NCBI GenBank assembly: GCA_903873585.1
Contig: CAIQOV010000021.1
Coordinates: 1-64,000 of the forward strand
Reading direction: 5' to 3'
DNA: 64,000 nt
Source: an uncultured Rhodobacterales bacterium
GTDB lineage: Bacteria > Pseudomonadota > Alphaproteobacteria > Rhodobacterales > Rhodobacteraceae
In this document: piece after piece, positions 1 through 6,684 of the stretch
Layout: every line of letters begins with the position of its first letter
Position numbering within the stretch: the first letter of the stretch is position 1
Program-made: the position numbers and the translations under genes
The notes under the pieces: model-generated
Databases searched by the model: none
What the model saw: the letters and a program-made list of their open reading frames with translations, nothing else
Told to the model about the DNA's origin: nothing

Positions 1-2
1 TC

Positions 3-113
3 GGCAAGCACAACGCCAAGCCCAAGCCGTTCCACTGGACAAAGACCGCCGAAGACATCCTCACCCGAGAACGACGAGCGCTGGACAAACTCGATGAAAT
101 CAGAAAAAAATAG
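3..113 (+). CDS. IS630-type transposase, C-terminal fragment
   Basis: Frame 3 is open from the window edge and ends at a TAG at 111-113. The 36 readable residues begin GKHNAKPKPFHWTKTAEDIL, which matches the C-terminal signature of IS630-family DDE transposases (the HNANPKPFxWTKTADEIL type) followed by a short basic helix. The catalytic DDE core would lie to the left of the window. The element may end close by: a CTAG at 138-141 contains a TA of the sort IS630 elements use as target, but I cannot see the partner end. Recognition of the family is fairly firm; whether the transposase is intact is unknown. Confidence 0.7.
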   Translation, partial: GKHNAKPKPFHWTKTAEDILTRERRALDKLDEIRKK

Positions 114-932
114 GGAGCAAGCGTCAGACTCAGAACACTAGGGAGGCGAAATTTGTTTTGCCGGTTCAACCATTACAAGGGTTGGTCTTCTCGACATTTG
201 GGTACTTTTTCGGACGGCGAACACTAGAGGGTGGCAAAATGTTGCAGGGGCGTTTGATGGACCATGGGATTGGCGCAAGTCGCATTGATGCGCCAGAGGC
301 CCCTAGGAGTGCAACTTCAGCGGGATGATGGGAGGTGACTGTGGAAATCAAGGGTGGCTATCTGGCGGGCCGCTTATGAATCCTGCGGGCCTGCTGCCTT
401 TAGGGCGCGCACGCAGATAGCAGTCGGGTCTTGAACCAACGAGTGGTCACCAGTTGGCATGTCACCAATGTCCCTTGCAGGCCTGAGGCGGAATGTCCCT
501 GATCAGAAGAAAAGGGGTCAAACACATTTTGTATGCCGTGCGCGCAAGGGACAATGGTGACAATGCTCGGCAATCGCTCAGGCTTTCAAGATCCCCAACT
601 TGTTAAGACGACAAATATTAGGGGTGAACGCCTTACCTCATTGAAAGATGCAAACGACAACACAAATCTTGAACGCTCTCAAATCGCGATGATCGTTATT
701 GCCCCACCGAAGACCAAAAGACCCGTCCGTGCCAGTACACCCTACGGGGAACCCCTTCGCCGCGCAGAACTAACTCAAGAAACATTTCCATACAGTGCGG
801 TGAGCGCACTCCAAAAGTTGTAACTTTAAGGTGCTAAGCACTTATAGATTGTGCTTACAAAGAGGCAAGGGTACCGTTGTGATCCTAGGAGTTCGATCAC
901 GTGAGAAGCAACAAAATGATCTTGAGGATCAG
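114..932. other. Region without a convincing gene between the transposase end and the ClpP-like gene
   Basis: About 820 bases follow the transposase fragment. A 61-codon frame (166-351, minus) and a 96-codon frame (533-823, plus) are open, but neither translation shows a known motif, hydrophobic segment or convincing ribosome binding site, and the plus frame reads like random low-complexity translation. I see no tRNA, array or long repeat. Most likely this is decayed sequence of the accessory patch plus the promoter of the downstream gene. Confidence 0.4.
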
Positions 933-2054
933 ATGAACGGCTTATGCAAAGCGATAGCCAGAGCATTTCTGGCCTACATATCGGTAGCAAGCTCTGCGAA
1001 TGCATCACCTAACATTACTAACTATGGAAGCTTTGTCTTTTCCGATGGCGCGCCCGAGGTTTTGTTCTTGGTAGGCGAAATTCAGGACGGCGACTTTTTC
1101 GCGCTACGCCAAGCCATGCGTAGCCACGAGATCAAACTATTAGTAACCAGCAGCCTAGGCGGTAGTGTGAATGAAGCATTGCAGATTGCAACGGCCGTTC
1201 ATGACAACGGGATTGCTACTTATGTCCCGAAGGATGGAACTTGCGCATCAGCCTGTGCATTCGTCTTCTTTGGCGGCACTGAACGTGAAGCGGTCGGCGC
1301 ATTAGGCGTTCATCAGTTCTTTGCTGGCGGGTCTGAAGGAGATGGCGCAGTGTCATTGGACACTGGCCTAAGGGCTGCGCAATTCACGGCCGCTGAGATA
1401 ATTGGTTTTTTGAACGAGTACGATACACCGCCATTTGTTTATGAACTTATGTTTTCTACTGAAGGAATGCATTTTTTTTCGCAACAAGAAATAGAGCGGG
1501 TGAGCATCGTTAAAAATGACCCTAAAATTCATTCGCTAGCAGAAACAGTCGAAATGATTTTTGCGTCATTAATTGGAAGTAGTTCAACCGGCAAGGACCA
1601 AATAGCGACGAGCATGCCCGAAACACCCACACCTAAACCTACACCTACACCTACACCTACACCTTCTTTAGAAGAACGGGCTTTGTCCTTTTTGTTGTCA
1701 ATGAACGAAGTTTGGTCACAACCAAATCCACAAGCGTTGACATATATCTCAGAGTTTTACGCTTCGGACGTTAACTTTTATGGAAATCTAAAGTCGCAGC
1801 AAGATGTTTTATTTGAAAAACGCAAGTTTGCTGAGCGATGGCCGCTAAGAAATTACTATGTGGAGCCTAGCAGTGTTGAAGTGAATTGTAATCAAAATAG
1901 CTGCAATGTTTATTCTGTTATCCACTGGGACGCCAGTTCGCCCGCCAGAAAAGCTCACTCTGCAGGTCGTTCAACTTGGAACCTTACATTAGTGGCGACT
2001 GCCGGTGTGTTTCGGATCACAGATGAAAATGGGGAAGTCATAAGCCGAGAATAG
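933..2054 (+). CDS. Secreted ClpP-fold serine peptidase-like protein with C-terminal NTF2-like domain
   Basis: A 373-residue protein when started at the ATG at 933, which has a GAGGA ribosome site five bases upstream and opens with a signal peptide (MNGLCKAIARAFLAYISVA, cleavage near SSANA). An upstream in-frame ATG at 831 would bury that signal and is less likely. Residues ~35-190 look like the periplasmic ClpP-class family (COG3904 type): a SSLGGSVNEAL segment like the SPGGS loop, the nucleophile-like Ser in CASACAFVFFGG, and a His in LGVHQF. A (Thr-Pro)-rich linker follows, then ~125 residues resembling an NTF2/SnoaL-like fold ending ITDENGEVISRE. Base composition is AT-richer than the core genome (about 35% GC at 1441-1500 by hand count), suggesting transfer. 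The substrate is unknown. Confidence 0.75.
   Translation: MNGLCKAIARAFLAYISVASSANASPNITNYGSFVFSDGAPEVLFLVGEIQDGDFFALRQAMRSHEIKLLVTSSLGGSVNEALQIATAVHDNGIATYVPKDGTCASACAFVFFGGTEREAVGALGVHQFFAGGSEGDGAVSLDTGLRAAQFTAAEIIGFLNEYDTPPFVYELMFSTEGMHFFSQQEIERVSIVKNDPKIHSLAETVEMIFASLIGSSSTGKDQIATSMPETPTPKPTPTPTPTPSLEERALSFLLSMNEVWSQPNPQALTYISEFYASDVNFYGNLKSQQDVLFEKRKFAERWPLRNYYVEPSSVEVNCNQNSCNVYSVIHWDASSPARKAHSAGRSTWNLTLVATAGVFRITDENGEVISRE
1622..1664 (+). repeat. Tandem ACACCT-type hexamer repeat coding a Thr-Pro linker
   Basis: Five to six near-identical hexamers (ACACCT, with one AAACCT variant) lie in frame in the ClpP-like gene and encode a TPKPTPTPTPT linker between the peptidase-like and NTF2-like domains. 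Units are six bases, so slippage would change linker length by two residues without a frameshift. Confidence 0.8.
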
Positions 2055-2177
2055 AAATCACCACGTAGAGTGCAGAAGCGGCTAAAGTTTAAGAACTCAA
2101 CAATAGCGAATGATGGAGCTTTGGACTAACATCTGTAATAAACACGATCCGCATCCGGAATTGCCCAGCCACTGCTA

Positions 2178-2198
2178 ATGTGTTATATTATAACACAT
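2178..2198. promoter_or_regulatory. Perfect 21-bp palindrome resembling a Zur box, overlapping a start codon
   Basis: Two ten-base arms (ATGTGTTATA and its reverse complement) flank a single central T. The core GTTATATTATAAC fits the enterobacterial Zur consensus core GTTATANTATAAC exactly. The right arm includes the first two bases of the ATG at 2197, so a bound repressor would sit on the initiation region. Identification as a Zur site is by consensus only; a phage-type or local repressor operator is the alternative. Confidence 0.5.
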
Positions 2199-2385
2199 GT
2201 CATCCCTTGCCCGCCGTATTTCCAAGCTTGAAACACGCCGCCCAGCGCAGGGACCGGTGCAGTTGATCGATCCCAGCTTGCTTGATCCTGAAGTGCTGGC
2301 GCTTTGGTTGTCGGTAGACATCGGCCACATGACCCTCGCCCAGCTCGACATGCTGGAAGAGAACTTGAAAAGGATACCCGTATGA
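2197..2385 (+). CDS. Small protein of 62 residues, first gene of a phage-like pair
   Basis: Starts MSSLARRISKLETRRPAQGP, an amphipathic basic N-terminus seen in small proteins that precede DUF5681 genes in Rhodobacterales accessory regions (from memory of such loci). There are no known catalytic motifs. It has no obvious Shine-Dalgarno site because the 21-bp palindrome occupies that position, so it may be translated from a near-leaderless message. Its TGA overlaps the ATG of the next gene in an ATGA, so the two are almost certainly co-translated. GC is high, unlike both neighbours. Function unknown. Confidence 0.55.
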   Translation: MSSLARRISKLETRRPAQGPVQLIDPSLLDPEVLALWLSVDIGHMTLAQLDMLEENLKRIPV

Positions 2386-2789
2386 ACGGCAGATCAGCGG
2401 ATGGCACCTTCACGACTGGCAACACCGGCAGACCCGCAGGCGCGCGCAATCGCACTACCATGGCCGTTTTGGGGCTGCTGGAGGGGCAGGCGGAAGCCTT
2501 GACGCATCGGGCGGTCGAGTTGGCCTTAGGCGGCGACACGGTTGCCCTGCGGCTATGTCTTGACCGGATCGCACCACCCCGCAAAGACAACCCTGTCCAG
2601 TTCGCGTTGCCTCGCATGGCGACCGCCCACGATGCCGCACAGGCCGCTGGGGCAGTGCTGGAAGCGGTCGCAGAGGGTGAGCTTACACCGACCGAGGCCG
2701 TGCAGGTCATGGGGCTGGTGGACAGCTACCGGCGCACGCTGGAGACTTCAGAACTGGAAGCAAGGGTGGCGGCGTTGGAAGACCGTTAG
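2382..2789 (+). CDS. DUF5681-domain protein
   Basis: A 135-residue protein starting at the ATG that overlaps the preceding stop. The N-terminus shows the DUF5681 signature: a GTFTTGNTGRPAGARNRTT stretch followed by ALTHRAVELALGGDTVALRL and CLDRIAPP. These domains are small, phage- or mobile-element-associated and sometimes annotated near terminases; no biochemical function is firmly established. The C-terminal half is helical and ends SELEARVAALEDR. An upstream in-frame ATG at 2304 overlaps the previous gene and is not preferred. Its stop overlaps the end of the convergent WG-repeat gene by four bases. Confidence 0.7.
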   Translation: MNGRSADGTFTTGNTGRPAGARNRTTMAVLGLLEGQAEALTHRAVELALGGDTVALRLCLDRIAPPRKDNPVQFALPRMATAHDAAQAAGAVLEAVAEGELTPTEAVQVMGLVDSYRRTLETSELEARVAALEDR

Positions 2790-3805
2790 GGTACTAGGTC
2801 GCAGGTTGGGTCGACAAGGATTTGGCCCGAATGGTCAATCACAAAGTCACCTTCGGGGAGACCAACATGCGCTCTGCCGTTTTCAAAATCCATAGCGTAT
2901 TCATACTTTGGCTCAATAACAATATCACCGGCCTTACTCAGATAACCATAGTTTCCATCGATCCTCACCGAAGCCAACCCTTCTTTGAATGAAGTTGCTC
3001 CTTCCAAATTCGGTGGGATAACAAAATTACCAGAGTAATCTATGAACCCCATTTCACCATTATAACCCACGCGGGCTAATCCTTCAGAGAAGGGTTGCGC
3101 ATCGCCGAATTGCGGTTTAATTACAGTTCTGCCTGTGACATCAATAAATCCGTATTTCCCGTTGTTTGAAACGCTTGCTAACCCTTCTGAAAAACTGTCA
3201 GCCCATTCAAACACGGGAGCAATGACATAGTTGCCATAGACATCAATAAAACCGACTCTCGCCAAAGCGCCCATTGGGGCCAGTCCATCAGAAAATGATT
3301 GTAAGAACGTGTACTTCGGCGCTATCAAAAAATTACCTTCTTTATCGATAAGCCCCTTCATTGGAAACATACCTCCGTTCGGTTGATCCATCGCAACAAC
3401 CGCAAATCCCTCTGAAAAATCTTCAACTTGATTAAACGACGGCTTAATTGCAACTTCACCCTTTTGATCCACAAAACCCCATTTGAATCCAGAATTAGTA
3501 AAAAACTCTGCCTTAGCAAGCCCGTCGTGGAGGTCTCGAAGTTGCATTAAGTTTTTATCTATCGGAGGGGGAACGACGACATTGCCATCAAGATCTATGA
3601 ACCGCCACCCTCCTTTCGCAACGACAGATGCGAGACCTTCAGAAAATGGCCCCGCCTCATCAAACTGTGGCGCAACAACCCAGCAGTGGTTGTCATCAAC
3701 ATAGCCCCACTTCCCGTCAGAACGCTGAAACGGATAAGGGTCGCCCGCGAAGGCTGAAGTGCCAACCAAGGCGAACAGCAGGGGCAGAGTGGCAATGACG
3801 CGCAT
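2786..3805 (-). CDS. Secreted WG-repeat (KWG) protein
   Basis: A 339-residue protein. The chosen start has a strong GGAGGT site three bases upstream and opens with a signal peptide (MRVIATLPLLFALVGTSAFA); a longer in-frame start at 3832 would add nine residues. The rest is about eight repeats of roughly 40 residues of the WG type, e.g. KWGFVDQKGEVAIKPSFN, KYGFIDVTGRTVIKPQF, EMGFIDYSGNFVIPP, each followed by an F(S/K)(E/D)GLA motif. Such beta-rich repeats are thought to form solenoid or propeller-like surfaces; exact roles are unknown. Two Cys lie near the ends (DDNHCW and PTCDLVP). Composition is AT-richer than the core genome, matching the ClpP-like gene. Confidence 0.85.
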   Translation of the reverse strand: MRVIATLPLLFALVGTSAFAGDPYPFQRSDGKWGYVDDNHCWVVAPQFDEAGPFSEGLASVVAKGGWRFIDLDGNVVVPPPIDKNLMQLRDLHDGLAKAEFFTNSGFKWGFVDQKGEVAIKPSFNQVEDFSEGFAVVAMDQPNGGMFPMKGLIDKEGNFLIAPKYTFLQSFSDGLAPMGALARVGFIDVYGNYVIAPVFEWADSFSEGLASVSNNGKYGFIDVTGRTVIKPQFGDAQPFSEGLARVGYNGEMGFIDYSGNFVIPPNLEGATSFKEGLASVRIDGNYGYLSKAGDIVIEPKYEYAMDFENGRAHVGLPEGDFVIDHSGQILVDPTCDLVP

Positions 3806-4023
3806 GGGACCTCCAAGGGCTTTGACATCCAAACGATAGCCTTTTGGAGGCTGTGCTGCAACGGTCCGCCAAACGTGGCAAGTTAGCTGGCAAGCTGTAG
3901 GAATGATCCAAAATACGGTTAAGCCAGCCCTAGGTTCTTTCGGACCCAGCAGTTAAAGGTTTAGGGGCCAATTAGGGGCTAAAGCCAATCAAAAATCGCA
4001 ACACACTGATTTTAATGGATAAA

Positions 4024-4113
4024 TGGCGGACAGAGAGGGATTCGAACCCTCGAGACGGTTCCCCGCCTACACACTTTCCAGGCGTGCGCCTTCGACCACT
4101 CGGCCACCTGTCC
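4024..4113 (-). tRNA. tRNA-Ser(GGA)
   Basis: The minus strand gives a 90-nt class II tRNA: 5' acceptor GGACAGG pairing with TCTGTCC, discriminator G followed by encoded CCA, D-arm GGCCGAGTGG, anticodon loop CTGGAAA with GGA (complement at 4077-4079), a long variable arm and a GGTTCGAATCC T-loop. G73 and the long variable arm are serine identity features. Its 3' end points left into the accessory patch, the usual orientation for an integration target. Confidence 0.95.
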
Positions 4114-4122
4114 GTGCGGGGT

Positions 4123-4151
4123 GTTTAGCGCCATTGCCTTGGGGTGTGCAA
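4123..4151 (-). promoter_or_regulatory. Candidate promoter of tRNA-Ser
   Basis: Reading the minus strand, TTGCAC (complement 4146-4151) and CTAAAC (complement 4123-4128) are separated by 17 bases and would start transcription a few bases before the tRNA 5' end at 4113. Match to sigma-70 consensus is moderate, so this rests mostly on position. Confidence 0.35.
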
Positions 4152-4300
4152 GGGGGCGTGGTGGAAAATGTCTGTGGCAATTGGGGCAAAGAAATCGGCG
4201 CAAGCTTGGGGGCGTTAGGCATTTCTTAACCTTTGTCGGGCCTTATCACACGGGCAGCTTTTCGATTTTGCGGCTGCACGGCGTGTTTGAGAGGTGGATT

Positions 4301-5971
4301 TTGGCCCTGAATAGACTTGTGCAGCCCCAGCCGCAGAACCGGTTGTTTTATGGCGACAATCTTGATGTTTTGCGCCGCAAGATCGCGGATAATTCGGTTG
4401 ATTTGTGCTACATCGACCCGCCCTTCAACTCTAAGCGCAACTATTTCCAGATTTACAACAATCAAGGCAGCGAAGACCGCGCGCAGGCGCAGGCGTTTGT
4501 TGACACGTGGGAATGGGGCGAAGAGGCGGTTGCGGGGTTTGACTGGATCACCGACATTGAACGCCTGCACACGGGCCGGTTGACAGAGCAAACGGTTGAT
4601 CTGATCCGCGGCTTGGAAAAGGTTCTGAAACGCGGGGCTTTGCTGGCCTATCTGGTGCATATGACCCAGCGAATTGTCGAGATTCACCGCGTGCTGAAAC
4701 CCACGGGCAGTTTTTACCTGCACTGCGACCCGACGGCGAGCCATTATCTGAAACTGGTGCTTGATGCGGTGTTTTGTGGGCAAGGCGGGGATTATAAAAA
4801 TGAAGTTTCTTGGCGACGCACTTCCGGGCATAGTGACGCCTTGGGATATGGGCGGGTGCGTGATGTTGTTTTTTTCTACACAAAGTCTTTAAACGCAACA
4901 TGGAATGATACTTATCAGCCCTACAACCCTGATTATGTGGAACAATATTATCGCTATAAAGACGCAGATGGTCGCCGATGGATGTCAGCAGATTTAAGCG
5001 CAGCGGGTCTATCAGGCGGCGGATATACGTACGACTGGAATGGTCATACTAAGTATTGGCGATGTCCGATTGAAACGATGCAGAGGCTGCACGACGAGGG
5101 CAGCATTTATTACACAAAAAACGGAATCGCACGGCGCAAAAAATATTTAGACGAAGCTAAGGGAATTCCGGCGCAGGACTCATGGGACGATATCCAACCT
5201 CTACGTTCTTGGCATCAAGAAAAACTCGGCTACCCCACCCAAAAGCCCGAAGCCCTGCTAGAACGCATCCTCAAAGCCTCGTCCAACGAAGGCGACACGG
5301 TGCTTGATGCCTATTGCGGGTGTGGCACCACGGTGGCTGTGGCGCAAAGGTTGAACCGCAAGTGGATCGGGATTGACATCACCTATCAATCTATCTCGCT
5401 GATCCTTAAACGTTTGCAAGATAAATACCCTGACACTTGGAAACAGATCGAAGCGAATATCAAGCTTGACGGCGTGCCGCGCGATATTGAATCGGCGCGC
5501 GCTTTGGCCAATCGCCGCGATGACAAGACCCGCAAGGAATTTGAAAAATGGGCGGTGCTGACCTATTCGGCCAACCAAGCGCGCATCAATGACAAAAAGG
5601 GCGCGGATGGCGGGATTGATGGGATGGCCTATTTCTTGCTGAACAAAGACGAAAACGGCAAGGCGATTTTTCAGGTGAAATCGGGCGGGGCCAACCGCGC
5701 CACCTTGGCCACGCTCAATTCCGACCGCCAGCGCGAAAAGGCCGAGTTTGGCATTTTAATCTCGATGGATGCGCCAACCAAACCGATGAAGGATGAAATC
5801 GCGGCGGCGGGCAAGTTCAAACACCCGCTGTTGAACCGCGAGGATGATCGTTTGCAAATCGTCACCATCGAAGAAATTCTGGCAGGTGCGCAGATGGATC
5901 TGCCCATGGCGCGGTATGACGGCGTTAAATCTGCCAAGGCCGAACCAGAGGCGCAACCGAGGCTGATCTAA
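4301..5971 (+). CDS. Beta-class DNA methyltransferase fused to a PD-(D/E)XK nuclease-like domain
   Basis: I start at TTG 4301, with GAGG six bases upstream; the frame is open from ATG 4121 but the extra 60 residues look non-coding. The 556-residue product has FYGDN (16-20) and the catalytic DPPF (39-42) before the SAM-binding motif LDAYCGCGTT (~335-344), the order of beta-class N6-adenine/N4-cytosine methyltransferases. After ~400 a KWAV...GADGGIDG...FQVKSGG segment (Asp ~440, Gln-Val-Lys 458-460) has the spacing of a Mrr-like PD-(D/E)XK nuclease. Residues ~167-306, the expected target-recognition part, are encoded by clearly AT-richer DNA (33% GC at 4861-4920 against 58% at 4501-4560). It may be a single-chain restriction-modification enzyme or an epigenetic regulator. 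It ends tail to tail with the alaX-like gene. Confidence 0.85.
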   Translation: MALNRLVQPQPQNRLFYGDNLDVLRRKIADNSVDLCYIDPPFNSKRNYFQIYNNQGSEDRAQAQAFVDTWEWGEEAVAGFDWITDIERLHTGRLTEQTVDLIRGLEKVLKRGALLAYLVHMTQRIVEIHRVLKPTGSFYLHCDPTASHYLKLVLDAVFCGQGGDYKNEVSWRRTSGHSDALGYGRVRDVVFFYTKSLNATWNDTYQPYNPDYVEQYYRYKDADGRRWMSADLSAAGLSGGGYTYDWNGHTKYWRCPIETMQRLHDEGSIYYTKNGIARRKKYLDEAKGIPAQDSWDDIQPLRSWHQEKLGYPTQKPEALLERILKASSNEGDTVLDAYCGCGTTVAVAQRLNRKWIGIDITYQSISLILKRLQDKYPDTWKQIEANIKLDGVPRDIESARALANRRDDKTRKEFEKWAVLTYSANQARINDKKGADGGIDGMAYFLLNKDENGKAIFQVKSGGANRATLATLNSDRQREKAEFGILISMDAPTKPMKDEIAAAGKFKHPLLNREDDRLQIVTIEEILAGAQMDLPMARYDGVKSAKAEPEAQPRLI

Positions 5972-6684
5972 CTTTCCAACTGCAAGCTGACGCGGCGGTT
6001 TTGGCGGCCTTTGTTCTCGATCCGGCCCAGTGTGACCCGCCCGATTTCGCCGGTGCGCGCAACATGGGTGCCGCCGCAGGGTTGCAGATCAATCTGGCCC
6101 GCGCCCTGCCCGATGCGGATCAGGCGCACCCTGCCCTGCCCCGTGGGTGGGCGTACCGATAGGGTTTTGACCAGATCGGGGTTGGCGGCCAGATCGTCAT
6201 CGGTGATCCAGTCTTGGGTGACGGGCAGGTCACGGTCGATCAGGCGGTTGATCGCCTCTTCCCAATGCTCGGCATCGGCGGGCACTTCGGGCATGGCGAA
6301 ATCTAGCCGGCCGCGTTCGGCGCCAATCTGGCCGCCGGTGACGGGCAAGGGGATGACGACGGACAGCAGATGCAGCGCGGTATGCACGCGCATATGGCCA
6401 AAGCGGCGCTGCCAATCTAGGTGCTGGCGCACCGGCGCACCGATGGGCGGCATGGCGCGGGCTTCGGCCGGAACCAGCGCCACGTTGCCATCCACCTTTA
6501 ACGCAGTGGCAATCGCCAAGCGCGCGCCATCCCATTCCAGCCAGCCGCTGTCACCCGGTTGCCCGCCGCCCGTGGGGTAGAAGATGGAGGCCGACACAAC
6601 AATGCCCCCTTCGGGCGTATGGGCCAGAACGACCGCATCAGCCTGTGTCAGATAGGAGTCATCGCGAAACAGCAGTTCGGTCAT
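5968..6684 (-). CDS. Alanyl-tRNA editing protein, AlaX type
   Basis: A 238-residue stand-alone relative of the AlaRS editing and C-terminal region, expected to hydrolyse mischarged Ser-tRNA(Ala) or Gly-tRNA(Ala) in trans. The N-terminal part has the FYPTGGGQPGDSG motif, the zinc-binding HTALHLL (HxxxH) near residue 100 and CGGTHVARTGEIG near the C-terminus, together giving the usual HxxxH/CxxxH zinc site. Length and motif order fit the AlaX-M class. Its ATG overlaps the stop of the MscS gene, so it is the last gene of a cysK-mscS-alaX unit. The family is clear; the exact substrate is inferred. Confidence 0.92.
   Translation of the reverse strand: MTELLFRDDSYLTQADAVVLAHTPEGGIVVSASIFYPTGGGQPGDSGWLEWDGARLAIATALKVDGNVALVPAEARAMPPIGAPVRQHLDWQRRFGHMRVHTALHLLSVVIPLPVTGGQIGAERGRLDFAMPEVPADAEHWEEAINRLIDRDLPVTQDWITDDDLAANPDLVKTLSVRPPTGQGRVRLIRIGQGAGQIDLQPCGGTHVARTGEIGRVTLGRIENKGRQNRRVSLQLES

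Noticed and set aside
166-351. 61-codon minus-strand frame next to the transposase fragment
   Set aside because: No motif or ribosome site; probably chance in decayed DNA.
533-823. 96-codon plus-strand frame in the accessory patch
   Set aside because: No ribosome site, motif or recognisable family; not enough to call a gene.
1622-1664. Short tandem array considered as a CRISPR-like or satellite repeat
   Set aside because: Units are six bases without spacers and are in frame in a gene; it is a coding microsatellite. No CRISPR array was seen in the window.
4121-4300. N-terminal extension of the methyltransferase from ATG 4121
   Set aside because: The extra 60 residues read as non-coding, and a TTG with a good ribosome site starts right before the family N-terminus.
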